In this document: in pieces, positions 16,539 to 29,273 of the stretch
Position numbering within the stretch: the stretch's first letter is position 1
How the letters are laid out: each line of letters begins with the position of its first letter
DNA from: Bacillus sp. BP-3
GTDB lineage: Bacteria; Bacillota; Bacilli; Bacillales; Bacillaceae_G
Direction: 5' to 3'
Length of the DNA: 64,000 bases
Assembly: GCF_028401955.1 (NCBI RefSeq)
Contig: NZ_JAQOTJ010000007.1
Span: 162,850-226,849, forward strand
Made by a program: the position numbers and the translations under genes
The notes under the pieces: model-generated
Databases searched by the model: none
Told to the model about the DNA's origin: nothing
Seen by the model: only the letters and a program-made list of their open reading frames with translations

Positions 16539-17564
16539 ATGATCATATTGGAGAATGTAAAGAAAATATATCGTTCTAAACACGGTGATGTTACTGCTGT
16601 GGATGATGCGAATTTACAAATAGAAAAAGGCGAGATTTTCGGCGTTATCGGTTATAGTGGTGCCGGAAAGAGTTCGTTAATTCGCTTGTTTAATCAGTTG
16701 GAGAAACCAACGTCTGGAAAGATTACGATTGGAGCGCGTGTAATTTCGGCAATTACAGGTAAGGAACTTCGCGAAGCACGTCAAGAAATCGGGATGATTT
16801 TTCAGCACTTCAACTTGCTTTGGTCACGAACTGTTCGTGAAAATATTGCTTTCCCGCTTGAAATTGCTGGGGTGACAAAAGAGAAACGAGATCAGCGTGT
16901 AGATGAATTAATTCGTCTTGTTGGTTTAGAAGGGCGAGGAAATGCGTATCCATCTCAGCTAAGTGGTGGACAAAAGCAGCGCGTTGGTATTGCGAGAGCG
17001 CTAGCGAATAATCCGAAAGTATTATTGTGCGATGAAGCAACGTCAGCGTTAGATCCAGAAACAACAGATCAAATTTTAGATTTGCTTCTCGATATTAATA
17101 GGCGTCTTGGGTTAACAATTGTACTTATTACACATGAAATGCATGTCATTCAAAAAATTTGTAACCGCGTTGCAGTTATGGAAAAAGGGAAGATTGTTGA
17201 AAGTGGCAGCGTGTTAGATGTATTTCGTAATCCGCAGCAAGACATTACAAAGCGCTTCGTTAAGCAAATAACAGATTCTGAAGATGCGGATGAAGCAATC
17301 GAGCATTTAGAAGAGAAATATCCGGAAGGAAAGGTCGTGAAACTGCAATTTATTGGTGAAGCAGTAGAAAGACCAGTTTTACAAGATTTAATGAAGCAAG
17401 ATGGAGTGGAAGTGAGCATTTTGCAAGGGAATATTGCACAAACGGCAAACGGGGCGTATGGAAGCTTAATTGTCCACTTAAATGGCGACGAAGATGTGAT
17501 TGCAAAAGCAATTGCAACGATTCAACAAGAGCAAGTCGAGCTGGAGGTGATTGCACATGGATAA
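16539..17564 (+). CDS. metN: MetN, methionine ABC transporter ATPase
   Basis: 341 residues. Walker A GYSGAGKSSL near residue 40, signature LSGGQKQR, Walker B VLLCDEATSALD, H-loop ITHEMHV, and a C-terminal NIL domain (about 265-340) that binds methionine and inhibits transport in family members. AGAGGTGA precedes the ATG at 16539; a GTG at 16530 overlaps that site. It powers methionine uptake with MetP and MetQ, and metP overlaps its end by eight bases. Confidence 0.96.
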   Translation: MIILENVKKIYRSKHGDVTAVDDANLQIEKGEIFGVIGYSGAGKSSLIRLFNQLEKPTSGKITIGARVISAITGKELREARQEIGMIFQHFNLLWSRTVRENIAFPLEIAGVTKEKRDQRVDELIRLVGLEGRGNAYPSQLSGGQKQRVGIARALANNPKVLLCDEATSALDPETTDQILDLLLDINRRLGLTIVLITHEMHVIQKICNRVAVMEKGKIVESGSVLDVFRNPQQDITKRFVKQITDSEDADEAIEHLEEKYPEGKVVKLQFIGEAVERPVLQDLMKQDGVEVSILQGNIAQTANGAYGSLIVHLNGDEDVIAKAIATIQQEQVELEVIAHG

Positions 17565-18222
17565 TCTGCTTCAAAATGTCGATTGGGATACAATGCTAGA
17601 AGCTACCGGGGAAACGCTATATATGACGGCAATTGCCACACTGGCAACATTTGTATTTGGTCTTATTCTAGGGTTATTACTGTTCCTTACAGGAAAAGAT
17701 AATTTATGGGAGAACAAACCAGTCAATGTTATAATCGGTACGTTTGTAAATATTTTCCGTTCTATCCCGTTCATTATTTTAATTATTTTACTGATTCCGT
17801 TTACGAAGTTTCTTCTAAACACAATTCTTGGAGCAAGTGCTGCACTGCCAGCATTAATTGTTGGAGCGGCGCCGTTTTATGCGAGAATGGTTGAAATTGC
17901 CCTTCGTGAAATTGATAAAGGTGTCATCGAAGCATCGAAAGCGATGGGGGCAAAGACGAGTACAATTATTTTAAAAGTACTGATACCAGAATCTTTGCCA
18001 GCACTCATTTCGGGTATTACAGTAACGGCGATTGCACTTGTGGGCTACACAGCGATGGCTGGAGTAGTTGGTGCAGGCGGTCTTGGGACACTTGCTTATT
18101 TAGAAGGATTCCAGCGCAACAATAGCGATGTAACTCTCATGGCAACAATTCTTGTGCTTGTAATCGTATTTATTATTCAAGTGCTTGGTGACTTCTTTAC
18201 GAAGCGACTTGATAAAAGATAA
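17557..18222 (+). CDS. metP: MetP, methionine ABC transporter permease
   Basis: 221 residues with five or six membrane segments and the EAA loop (EASKAMGAKTSTIILKVLIP near residue 130) that docks on MetN. It starts at an ATG inside the last codons of metN, with GAGGTGAT in the metN coding sequence as ribosome site, which implies translational coupling. A TTG two codons upstream is less likely. Confidence 0.95.
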   Translation: MDNLLQNVDWDTMLEATGETLYMTAIATLATFVFGLILGLLLFLTGKDNLWENKPVNVIIGTFVNIFRSIPFIILIILLIPFTKFLLNTILGASAALPALIVGAAPFYARMVEIALREIDKGVIEASKAMGAKTSTIILKVLIPESLPALISGITVTAIALVGYTAMAGVVGAGGLGTLAYLEGFQRNNSDVTLMATILVLVIVFIIQVLGDFFTKRLDKR

Positions 18223-18300
18223 AGAGGAGTTTTCGTTTCAGACGAAGACTTTTTATAAAACAACTATTTAGAATATTTAGAAAAGAAAGGGTGTCAGAAT

Positions 18301-19113
18301 ATGAAAAAGGTATTATTTTCAGCACTTATTGCTGTATTTGTATTTGTATTAGCTGCTTGTGGTAGCGGCGAAAAAGATAAGAAAACACTTGTAGTGGGTG
18401 CTTCTAACGTACCGCATGCGGTTATTTTAGAAAAAGCGAAACCATTGTTAGAGAAAAAGGGTATTACATTAAAAGTGAAAAAATTCCAAGACTATATACT
18501 ACCAAACCAAACGTTAGCTAGTAAAGATCTTGATGCCAACTATTTCCAACACATTCCGTATTTAGAGAAGGAAATCCAAGAAAAAGGATATAACTTTGTA
18601 AATGCCGGAAAAATTCATTTAGAACCTATGGGAATTTACTCTAAGAAATACAAAAGTTTAAAAGACCTTCCAAGTGGTGGAACAGTAATTATGAGTAATA
18701 ACGTATCAGAGCGCGGACGTATGTTAGCACTTCTGCAAAAAGGCGGCGTTATTAAACTGAAAGATGGCGTAGATGTTGTAAAAGCGACAGAAAAAGATAT
18801 TGTAGAAAATCCGAAAAACTTGAAATTTAAAACGGATGTTGAACCAGGTCTTACACCAAAGTTATATGAGAACAATGAAGGTGATGCAATTTTCATTAAC
18901 TCAAACTATGCAATTGATGCAAAATTAAATCCAACAAAAGATGCAATTGCAATTGAAGGATCGGATTCTCCTTACGCAAATATTATCGCTGTTCGTAAAG
19001 GGGATGAAAACAGAAAAGAAATTAAAGAACTTATAGAAGTATTACATTCAAAAGAAATTCAAGATTTTATTAAGAAAGAATATAAAGGAGCAGTGCTTCC
19101 TGTAAGTGAATAA
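18301..19113 (+). CDS. metQ: MetQ, methionine-binding lipoprotein
   Basis: 270 residues. Lipoprotein signal peptide with lipobox LAAC at about residues 17-20, then GSGEKDKK. The NlpA/MetQ substrate-binding domain follows (NVPHAVILE, KDLDANYFQHIPYLE). It delivers methionine to MetNP on the outer face of the membrane. A terminator follows the stop. Confidence 0.96.
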   Translation: MKKVLFSALIAVFVFVLAACGSGEKDKKTLVVGASNVPHAVILEKAKPLLEKKGITLKVKKFQDYILPNQTLASKDLDANYFQHIPYLEKEIQEKGYNFVNAGKIHLEPMGIYSKKYKSLKDLPSGGTVIMSNNVSERGRMLALLQKGGVIKLKDGVDVVKATEKDIVENPKNLKFKTDVEPGLTPKLYENNEGDAIFINSNYAIDAKLNPTKDAIAIEGSDSPYANIIAVRKGDENRKEIKELIEVLHSKEIQDFIKKEYKGAVLPVSE

Positions 19114-19117
19114 GGTG

Positions 19118-19149
19118 AAAAAAGGGCTGGAATTTCTCGGCCCTTTTTT
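19118..19149 (+). terminator. Terminator of metNPQ
   Basis: AAAAAAGGGC with GCCCTTTTTT around a twelve-base loop, a few bases after metQ. Confidence 0.88.
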
Positions 19150-19246
19150 CTTTATATAATTAGGAAGAAAGGTGTATCATAATATAATGTGCAGAATATT
19201 CCTGTTCGTATTTGTAGAAAAATTGTTACATTTTTTAACGTTTGCG

Positions 19247-19287
19247 ATATCATTTTATTTGATATAAAATTAGAATGAGAATAAAAT
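19247..19287 (+). promoter_or_regulatory. suf promoter with inverted repeat
   Basis: TTGATA at 19259-19264, 17-bp spacer, TAAAAT at 19282-19287. An inverted repeat ATATCA-N7-TGATAT (19247-19265) covers the -35 box, suggesting repression. The factor is unknown; a SufR-like regulator is encoded at 38679-39314. Confidence 0.5.
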
Positions 19288-19348
19288 GAGAATGTGAACG
19301 TTTTAGGAATTTTTAAAATGTATATAGAGAATTATTGGAGGTATAGAG

Positions 19349-20134
19349 ATGGCTGGTTCTACATTAACGATTAAAGATTTACATGTATCAATTGATGGCA
19401 AAGAAATTTTAAAAGGTGTAAACCTTGAAGTAAAAGGTGGAGAAATCCATGCAATCATGGGACCTAACGGAACGGGTAAATCAACTTTATCTTCTGCAAT
19501 TATGGGTCACCCAAAATATGAAGTAACACAAGGTAGCATCATCATCGACGGTGAAGATGTATTAGAAATGGAAGTAGATGAGCGTGCACAAGCTGGTCTA
19601 TTTTTAGCAATGCAATATCCAAGTGAAATTAGCGGAGTAACAAATGCCGACTTCTTACGTTCTGCAATTAATGCACGACGCGCGGAAGGCGATGAAATTT
19701 CTCTTATGAAATTTATCCGTACATTAGATAAAAATATGGAATTCCTAGAAATGGATCCATCAATGGCACAACGTTACTTAAACGAAGGTTTCTCTGGCGG
19801 TGAGAAAAAACGTAACGAAATTCTTCAATTAATGATGATTCAGCCAAAAATCGCAATCTTAGACGAAATTGACTCTGGTCTTGATATCGATGCATTAAAA
19901 GTTGTATCTAAAGGTATTAACGAAATGCGCGGCGAAGATTTCGGTTGCTTAATGATTACGCACTACCAACGTTTATTAAATTACATCACTCCAGATCATG
20001 TACACGTTATGATGAATGGTCGTGTTGTGAAATCTGGAGGTCCTGAGCTTGCACAACGTTTAGAAGCTGAAGGTTACGACTGGATTAAAAAAGAACTAGG
20101 TATTGAAGACGAAACAGAAGAGCAAGAAGCGTAA
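19349..20134 (+). CDS. sufC: SufC, Fe-S assembly ATPase
   Basis: 261 residues. Walker A GPNGTGKSTLS, signature FSGGEKKRNE, Walker B IAILDEIDSGLD. SufC works in the cytoplasm with SufB and SufD as the scaffold complex SufBC2D, where ATP hydrolysis drives cluster assembly. TGGAGG precedes the ATG. First gene of sufCDSUB, the order typical of Firmicutes. Confidence 0.97.
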   Translation: MAGSTLTIKDLHVSIDGKEILKGVNLEVKGGEIHAIMGPNGTGKSTLSSAIMGHPKYEVTQGSIIIDGEDVLEMEVDERAQAGLFLAMQYPSEISGVTNADFLRSAINARRAEGDEISLMKFIRTLDKNMEFLEMDPSMAQRYLNEGFSGGEKKRNEILQLMMIQPKIAILDEIDSGLDIDALKVVSKGINEMRGEDFGCLMITHYQRLLNYITPDHVHVMMNGRVVKSGGPELAQRLEAEGYDWIKKELGIEDETEEQEA

Positions 20135-20149
20135 GAGAGGAGCATAAAC

Positions 20150-23083
<2,934 letters not shown>

Positions 23084-23132
23084 TGCAGATCACTTCCTAA
23101 AAAAGAGGTTATCCAAGGAGGGACATACGAAC

Positions 23133-24530
23133 ATGGCGAAACAGCTGCCAGATATCGGCGATTATAAATATGGTTTCAAAGATAAAGACGTTTCGATTTT
23201 CCGTGCTGAGCGCGGTTTAACAAAAGAAATCGTAGAAGAAATTTCACGTATGAAAGAAGAACCACAGTGGATGTTAGACTTCCGTTTAAAATCCCTTGAT
23301 CACTTCTATGAAATGCCAATGCCACAATGGGGCGGAGATTTAAATGATTTAAACTTTGATGAAATTACGTACTACGTAAAACCATCTGAGAAATCTGAGA
23401 AGTCTTGGGATGAAGTACCTGATGAAATTAAAGCAACATTTGATAAATTAGGTATTCCAGAAGCAGAGCAAAAATATTTAGCGGGTGTATCTGCACAGTA
23501 CGAATCTGAAGTTGTATACCACAACATGAAAGAAGACCTAGAAGCACTAGGGATCGTATTCAAAGATACAGATAGCGCATTAAAAGAGAATGAAGATATT
23601 TTCCGTGAGCATTTCGGAAAAGTAATCCCACCAACTGATAACAAATTCTCTGCATTAAACTCTGCAGTTTGGTCTGGTGGTTCATTTATCTACGTTCCAA
23701 AAGGTATAAAAGTTGATACACCACTTCAAGCGTATTTCCGTATTAACTCTGAAAATATGGGACAATTCGAACGTACGCTTATTATCGTAGACGAAGGCGC
23801 ACACGTACACTACGTAGAAGGTTGTACGGCACCTGTTTACACAACAAACTCACTTCACAGTGCGGTGGTAGAAATCATCATTAAGAAAGATGCATATTGC
23901 CGTTATACAACAATCCAAAACTGGGCAAACAACGTATATAACCTAGTTACAAAACGTGCAGTTTGTGAAGCAAACGCAACGATGGAATGGATTGACGGTA
24001 ACATCGGATCAAAATTAACGATGAAATACCCAGCTGTTATCTTAAAAGGTGAAGGCGCACGCGGTTTAACATTATCAATCGCGATTGCTGGTAAAGGCCA
24101 ACACCAAGATGCTGGTGCGAAAATGATTCACTTAGCACCAAATACATCTTCAACAATTGTTTCTAAATCGATTGCAAAACATGGTGGTAAAGTAACTTAC
24201 CGTGGTATTGTACACTTCGGACCAAAAGCGACAAACTCTCGCTCAAACATCGAGTGTGACACATTAATCATGGATAACCAATCTACATCTGATACAATTC
24301 CTTACAACGAGATCAAAAATGATCACGTTTCACTTGAGCACGAAGCGAAAGTATCAAAAGTATCAGAAGAACAATTATTCTACCTAATGAGCCGCGGTAT
24401 TTCTGAACAAGAAGCAACAGAAATGATCGTAATGGGTTTCATCGAGCCATTTACTCGCGAACTTCCAATGGAATACGCAGTAGAAATGAACCGCTTAATC
24501 AAATTTGAGATGGAAGGTAGTATTGGATAG
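23133..24530 (+). CDS. sufB: SufB, Fe-S cluster scaffold
   Basis: 465 residues. SufB beta-helix with conserved core ([46 protein letters not shown]). The cysteine in the latter region is the conserved one where clusters are thought to form. AAGGAGG precedes the ATG. Last gene of the operon, closed by the terminator at 24574. Confidence 0.97.
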   Translation: MAKQLPDIGDYKYGFKDKDVSIFRAERGLTKEIVEEISRMKEEPQWMLDFRLKSLDHFYEMPMPQWGGDLNDLNFDEITYYVKPSEKSEKSWDEVPDEIKATFDKLGIPEAEQKYLAGVSAQYESEVVYHNMKEDLEALGIVFKDTDSALKENEDIFREHFGKVIPPTDNKFSALNSAVWSGGSFIYVPKGIKVDTPLQAYFRINSENMGQFERTLIIVDEGAHVHYVEGCTAPVYTTNSLHSAVVEIIIKKDAYCRYTTIQNWANNVYNLVTKRAVCEANATMEWIDGNIGSKLTMKYPAVILKGEGARGLTLSIAIAGKGQHQDAGAKMIHLAPNTSSTIVSKSIAKHGGKVTYRGIVHFGPKATNSRSNIECDTLIMDNQSTSDTIPYNEIKNDHVSLEHEAKVSKVSEEQLFYLMSRGISEQEATEMIVMGFIEPFTRELPMEYAVEMNRLIKFEMEGSIG

Positions 24531-24573
24531 GGGGTCCCAACTCCTTAAATGATACCCTTCAATCTTTTGAGGG

Positions 24574-24638
24574 AAATACGTGTCTGTAGTGACTTTCACC
24601 TTTACGTGCTTAAGTCGTTCGGACACGTATTTTATTTT
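24574..24638 (+). terminator. Branched terminator of sufCDSUB
   Basis: AAATACGTGTC pairs with GACACGTATTT and is followed by TATTTTT; an inner GACTT/AAGTC stem lies in the loop. Confidence 0.8.
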
Positions 24639-24710
24639 TGGCGAAGTTTTCTTACTTCCGTTCTTAGTTTTTTTTATTTGTTTTTTATTATATTAAAATA
24701 ATTAAACGAA

Positions 24711-24732
24711 AAGGAGGGAATATATGATATAA
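24711..24732 (+). promoter_or_regulatory. Ribosome site with two-codon ORF before the cytolysin gene
   Basis: AAGGAGGG at 24711-24718 is followed five bases later by ATG ATA TAA (24724-24732). The cytolysin has its own second AAGGAGGCG and TTG start 27 bp on. It may be a minimal leader ORF or a remnant of an older start. Confidence 0.4.
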
Positions 24733-24758
24733 TTTTCCTAAAAAAGGAGGCGAGTTTT

Positions 24759-26291
24759 TTGAAGTTTTTAAATCAGGTTAAAGGAATAAAATTACTAGCA
24801 TGTTTATCAATTGGTTTATGCACTTTTAATTATTCATCTATTTCTTTCGCTGAAACACCTAAAAGTACTTCAGCTGATCAGGCAAAAAATGCTAGTGGCA
24901 TTGATACTGGTATAGCAAATCTAAAGTATAACAATCAAGAGGTTTTAGCAGTAAATGGTGATAAAGTAGAGAGTTTTGTTCCGAAAGAAGGTACAAATTC
25001 AAATGGTAAATTCGTAGTAGTTGAACGTGAGAAAAAATCACTTACAACTTCACCAGTCGATATTTCAATTATTGATTCTGTGGCTAATCGTACTTATCCA
25101 GGGGCAGTACAACTTGCAAATAAAGCTTTTGCAGATAATCAGCCTAGTTTATTAGTGGCTAAGAGAAAACCTTTGAATATTAGTATCGACTTACCTGGCA
25201 TGAGAAAAGAAAATACAGTTACTGTCCAAAATCCTACATATGGTAATGTGTCTGGAGCAGTAGATGAGTTAGTATCTACTTGGAATGAAAAGTATTCAAA
25301 AACAAATACGTTACCTGCAAGAATGCAGTATACAGAATCTATGGTGTATAGTAAATCTCAAATCGCAAGTGCTCTTAATGTTAACGCTAAATATCTTGAC
25401 AATGCACTGAATATTGACTTTAATGCTGTTGCAAATGGAGAGAAAAAAGTGATGGTTGCGGCATATAAGCAAATCTTTTATACAGTAAGTGCAGAACTAC
25501 CAAACAATCCATCTGACCTTTTTGATAATAGTGTTACGTTTGATGAGTTAACTCGTAAAGGGGTAAGTAATGAGGCTCCGCCTGTTATGGTGTCAAATGT
25601 AGCTTATGGTAGAACAGTTTATGTGAAGTTAGAAACATCATCTAAAAGCAAAGATGTACAAGCTGCTTTTAAAGCCTTAATTAAGGGTCAAGGCGTTGAA
25701 GCGAGTGGACAGTACAAAGATATTTTTGAAGACAGTACCTTTACTGCTGTAGTATTAGGCGGAGATGCAAAAGAGCATAACAAGGTTGTTACAAAAGATT
25801 TTAATGAAATCCGAAATATTATTAAAGATAATGCAGAATTAAGTTCTAAAAATCCGGCATACCCAATTTCATACACAAGCACTTTCTTAAAAGATAACGC
25901 AACTGCTGCTGTTCATAACAATACAGATTATATCGAGACTACAACTACAGAATACTCTAGCGCTAAAATGAGGCTTGATCATTATGGTGCATATGTTGCT
26001 CAATTTGATGTATCTTGGGATGAATTTTCGTATGATGGGAATGGAAAAGAAGTATTAACCCATAAAACTTGGGAAGGAAATAACCAAGACAAAACGGCTC
26101 ATTTCTCTACAGTTATACCACTTCCACCGAATGCAAAAAATGTAAAAGTCTTAGCAAGAGAGTGTACAGGCCTTGCATGGGAATGGTGGAGAACAGTTAT
26201 TAATGAACAAAATGTTCCGTTAACAAATGAAATCAAAATTTGGATTAGCGGAACAACATTATACCCAACTTATAATATTAGTCATAATTAA
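24759..26291 (+). CDS. clo: Cholesterol-dependent cytolysin (cereolysin O/anthrolysin type)
   Basis: 510 residues, secreted pore-forming protein that binds membrane cholesterol. A Sec signal peptide covers about residues 1-31 (ending ISFAET). The undecapeptide [11 protein letters not shown] is intact at 468-478 and the cholesterol-recognition Thr-Leu pair is at 500-501 in GTTLYPT. The body ([33 protein letters not shown]) is close to anthrolysin O as I remember it, while the N-terminus after the signal peptide and the last 15 residues differ. It starts at TTG after AAAGGAGGCG. I see no PlcR box (TATGNAN4TNCATA) in the 230 bp upstream. A terminator follows. Confidence 0.96.
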   Translation: MKFLNQVKGIKLLACLSIGLCTFNYSSISFAETPKSTSADQAKNASGIDTGIANLKYNNQEVLAVNGDKVESFVPKEGTNSNGKFVVVEREKKSLTTSPVDISIIDSVANRTYPGAVQLANKAFADNQPSLLVAKRKPLNISIDLPGMRKENTVTVQNPTYGNVSGAVDELVSTWNEKYSKTNTLPARMQYTESMVYSKSQIASALNVNAKYLDNALNIDFNAVANGEKKVMVAAYKQIFYTVSAELPNNPSDLFDNSVTFDELTRKGVSNEAPPVMVSNVAYGRTVYVKLETSSKSKDVQAAFKALIKGQGVEASGQYKDIFEDSTFTAVVLGGDAKEHNKVVTKDFNEIRNIIKDNAELSSKNPAYPISYTSTFLKDNATAAVHNNTDYIETTTTEYSSAKMRLDHYGAYVAQFDVSWDEFSYDGNGKEVLTHKTWEGNNQDKTAHFSTVIPLPPNAKNVKVLARECTGLAWEWWRTVINEQNVPLTNEIKIWISGTTLYPTYNISHN

Positions 26292-26312
26292 AGGTGATGT
26301 ATACGTCCGAAG

Positions 26313-26338
26313 CGCCCTGTTTACAGGGCGTTTTTTTT
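26313..26338 (+). terminator. Terminator of the cytolysin gene
   Basis: CGCCCTG, TTTA loop, CAGGGCG and eight T residues. Confidence 0.93.
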
Positions 26339-26372
26339 CATGACTAGAAATTTATCGGCGGTTCGACACGAA

Positions 26373-26497
26373 ATAAAGTGAAACTTCCATCAGTGACGCT
26401 TTTCTCACTGATGGAAAGCCCGCTCAATCGGGTTTTTACGGGCAGTTTTCTTCCCTGCTCTTCTCCAGCCTTTACTGCCCACGAATAGCGGGATAAA
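26373..26497 (+). repeat. bcr1 element, copy 2
   Basis: 125 bp between ATAAA repeats (26373-26377 and 26493-26497). GTGAAACTTCCATCAGTGA pairs with TCACTGATGGA as the first hairpin; CGGGTTTTTACGGGCAGTTT and CCCACGAATAGCGGG are the conserved right part. Confidence 0.88.
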
Positions 26498-26686
26498 GAC
26501 CATTCGACCGTATTTGACACATGAAAATCTTTTTAATCAGTCCTTACCTTTTAAAGAAGAAATTTTTGCTTTTTCCTTCAATGAGAGTACAATGTAAAAT
26601 AGCAAGAAAAGGCGAAAAGTATTTACAGGATTCAAGTTTATATAGAGCGTAAACAAGAAGTATGGAATTGAGAGGAGGTTTTTTCT

Positions 26687-28093
26687 CTGCAAGAAGTTAC
26701 AATTCATCTTTATCATACGAATGATATACATAGTCATTTTGAAAATTGGCCGCAAATTTCTCGTTTTGTGTTAGAAGAGAAAAAGCGTCGTCTTGCTGCT
26801 GATGAGGCGGTGTTTACATTAGATATTGGCGATCACGTTGATCGTTTTCATATGATTTCTGAGGCAACGAGTGGAAGGGGAAATGTGCAGCTTCTAAATG
26901 AGGCATTGTACGATTATGTAACGATTGGGAACAATGAAGGGATTACTCTTGCTAAAGAGCAGTTGGCTCATCTCTATGACGATGCGAATTTTGAAGTGCT
27001 TGTTGCTAATTTATTTGAAAGTGACCGAACTCGTCCGAAGTGGGTGAAACCATATGTACTGCAAACGCTTGATAACGGAATTACCGTCCTATTCATTGGT
27101 TTAACAGTCGCATATCCTGATTTTTATGCGAAGCTAGATTGGCATATTGAAGATCCGTATCTGCATTTAGAATCCATTTTAGAAGAGGTACGTTCGCAGG
27201 CGGATGTCATTGTTGTCTTGTCTCATTTAGGGAAAAATGCTGATGAATACATGGCAGAGCATTATGACATAGATGTTATTTTAGGCGCACATACTCACCA
27301 TTTATTTGAACGCGGCGTATTGGTGAATGAAACACTTCTTTGCTGCGGTGAGAAGTGGGGACATTATGTCGGACATGTGCAAATAACGGTGGATGTAGAG
27401 ACAAAGAAAGTGACGAAAAAAGATGGCAGAGCAATTAACACGAAGCGATTAGGTGCATACGGCGCATCTCATGCTTTATTAGAAGAATTGGAGCAAGAGA
27501 GTAAGCTCATCATGGCAGAGCCTGTTGTCACTTTAAAAGAACCACTAGAAATGGATTGGTTTCAAGAAACGAAATTTACTCATATGCTTGCTGATTCTCT
27601 GAAAGAATGGTGCAATGCCGAAATTGGTATTGTAAATGCAGGCGTACTACTCGAAGGACTACAAGAAGGTGTCGTGACACGAGGGGATATTCATCGGATT
27701 TGCCCACATCCAATTAACCCGTGCCGTTTGCAGATAACAGGAAAAACATTGCGAGATGTGATTTTGAAAGCGCGTCGTCCGAGTATGGAACAGCTTGAAG
27801 TGAAGGGCTTAGGATTCCGCGGAAAAGTTATGGGGAAAATGATATATGCGGGTGTTGAAGTGATCCCAGATACGATTCCGAATAATAAAATATTACTCGA
27901 AGATGTCATAATTAACGGAGAATCATTGGACCTAGAACGGATTTACACAGTAGGGACGATTGATATGTTCACGTTCGGCTATTTGTATCCAGAACTGGCA
28001 GTTGTATCTGAAAAAGAATATTATATGCCGGAACTACTCCGTGATGTTTTGACCAATACATTACTGACATATGCATCATCTGTAAAATTATAG
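26687..28093 (+). CDS. yunD: YunD, metallophosphoesterase/5'-nucleotidase-like protein
   Basis: 468 residues if started at CTG 26687. Metal-binding motifs of calcineurin-like phosphoesterases are HTNDIHSH (residues about 11-18), LDIGDHVD, IGNNEG (in place of GNHE) and GAHTHH, followed by a 5'-nucleotidase C-terminal domain. No signal peptide, so cytoplasmic. AGAGGAGGT lies eight bases before the CTG. Between the last in-frame stop at 26669 and a GTG at 26768 there is no ATG, GTG or TTG, and the GTG would remove the HTNDIHSH motif, so CTG is the best start. Followed by yunC and yunB as in B. subtilis. Confidence 0.9.
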   Translation: MQEVTIHLYHTNDIHSHFENWPQISRFVLEEKKRRLAADEAVFTLDIGDHVDRFHMISEATSGRGNVQLLNEALYDYVTIGNNEGITLAKEQLAHLYDDANFEVLVANLFESDRTRPKWVKPYVLQTLDNGITVLFIGLTVAYPDFYAKLDWHIEDPYLHLESILEEVRSQADVIVVLSHLGKNADEYMAEHYDIDVILGAHTHHLFERGVLVNETLLCCGEKWGHYVGHVQITVDVETKKVTKKDGRAINTKRLGAYGASHALLEELEQESKLIMAEPVVTLKEPLEMDWFQETKFTHMLADSLKEWCNAEIGIVNAGVLLEGLQEGVVTRGDIHRICPHPINPCRLQITGKTLRDVILKARRPSMEQLEVKGLGFRGKVMGKMIYAGVEVIPDTIPNNKILLEDVIINGESLDLERIYTVGTIDMFTFGYLYPELAVVSEKEYYMPELLRDVLTNTLLTYASSVKL

Positions 28094-28162
28094 TCTGCTG
28101 CGTTGCCCTATTCACATTCGTTTTTCTCTTTTCATACAGATAAAGAGAGAGGAGTGTGAACT

Positions 28163-28465
28163 ATGGTTAATATGGAACCTATTATCATAAATGAACATAC
28201 GTTTATAGCAGTGAGTGTACAGCTTCCGAAAACAAATCTGTTAGCTGTTATGAGCGATAAAGGATATATTATGTGCGGTGCGCTGGATGTGGCGTTATTA
28301 AATGAAAAGTTAAGCGATCGCGGCATTCTTGCGGGACGCGCCGTTGGAGTTAGAACAATTGAGCAGTTGTTAGAAGCGCCCCTTGAGTCGGTTACGGTTG
28401 AGGCAGAGAGATTAGGAATTACAGCTGGTACAATTGGAAAAAAAGCATTGTTAAAAATGATTTAA
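28163..28465 (+). CDS. yunC: YunC, DUF1805 protein
   Basis: 100 residues, start ATG after GAGGAG. The small DUF1805 domain is recognisable by KTNLLAVMSDKGYIMCGALD and ILAGRAVGVRTIEQLL. Function not known. It sits between yunD and yunB in the conserved order. Confidence 0.9.
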   Translation: MVNMEPIIINEHTFIAVSVQLPKTNLLAVMSDKGYIMCGALDVALLNEKLSDRGILAGRAVGVRTIEQLLEAPLESVTVEAERLGITAGTIGKKALLKMI

Positions 28466-28517
28466 TATATCGTCCCTCTTTTTTGCATATACATGTGTAA
28501 GAAGGAGGGATTTTGTT

Positions 28518-29255
28518 ATGCGTGCGTTTCGCCCCCGAACTTCTCGATTTCGGAAAGGACCATTGCCATTTCGTTACGTATTGCTTATTTCATTCGCTAT
28601 TTTTGTTTTTCTTACCTTACAAGGCTTGTGGCTTGTGAATAAAAGCATTCGCCCAACGGTAATGAGGTATGCGGAAATGCAAACGAAGCGGACGGCGACA
28701 GTTGTAATGACGAAGGCAGTGAAAGATAGGGTTGCACAAGGCATCAACGTTGATTCATTAATGAAAGTGCAAACTGATAAGAACGGAAAAGTGGCCACGA
28801 TGGATGTGAACACAGAAGCAGTGAATGAGATTTTAACCTCGACTACAACGTACATAGAAAAATATTTACACCAAGCAGAAAAAGGGGATACGAAGGCGCT
28901 AGGGATACCAGAAGAAGGTGGGCCTTCACTATCTGTTCCACTCGGTAGAATTACAGACAATGCTTTGCTTGGTAATATAGGTCCAGATATTCCGATTACA
29001 TTTACAACGATTGGCGATGTGTATACGAATATTAAGCAAGATTTTGAGCCGCACGGCATTAATAATACTGCGATTAAAATTGTGATGGAAATTGAAGTGA
29101 CGCTTCAGGTGATTATTCCGTTTCATACGAAAGAAGTTACGGTAAAACAAGATATTCCGGTAGCAACTCGTATTATTCAAGGTGAGGTGCCTGGATATTA
29201 TGGAAGCGGCGGAGTGGTTGCGCCGGAGAAGAAAGAGAAAAAAGCGGATAACTAA
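28518..29255 (+). CDS. yunB: YunB, sporulation protein
   Basis: 245 residues. A basic start, one membrane segment at about residues 20-40 and an extracytoplasmic domain with repeated IPITFTTIGDVYTNIKQDF-type segments. B. subtilis YunB is made under sigma-E in the mother cell and is needed for normal spore formation. AAGGAGG precedes the ATG. Confidence 0.9.
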   Translation: MRAFRPRTSRFRKGPLPFRYVLLISFAIFVFLTLQGLWLVNKSIRPTVMRYAEMQTKRTATVVMTKAVKDRVAQGINVDSLMKVQTDKNGKVATMDVNTEAVNEILTSTTTYIEKYLHQAEKGDTKALGIPEEGGPSLSVPLGRITDNALLGNIGPDIPITFTTIGDVYTNIKQDFEPHGINNTAIKIVMEIEVTLQVIIPFHTKEVTVKQDIPVATRIIQGEVPGYYGSGGVVAPEKKEKKADN

Positions 29256-29272
29256 TGTTTTCCGCTTTTTTT
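29240..29272 (+). terminator. Terminator of yunDCB
   Basis: AAAAAGCGGA pairs with TCCGCTTTTTTT; the stem begins within the last codons of yunB. Confidence 0.85.
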
Positions 29273-29273
29273 G

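Noticed and set aside
24721-24736. TATGATATAATTTTCC as a PlcR box for the cytolysin gene
   Set aside because: Only the first four bases fit; the conserved A and the CATA half are absent.
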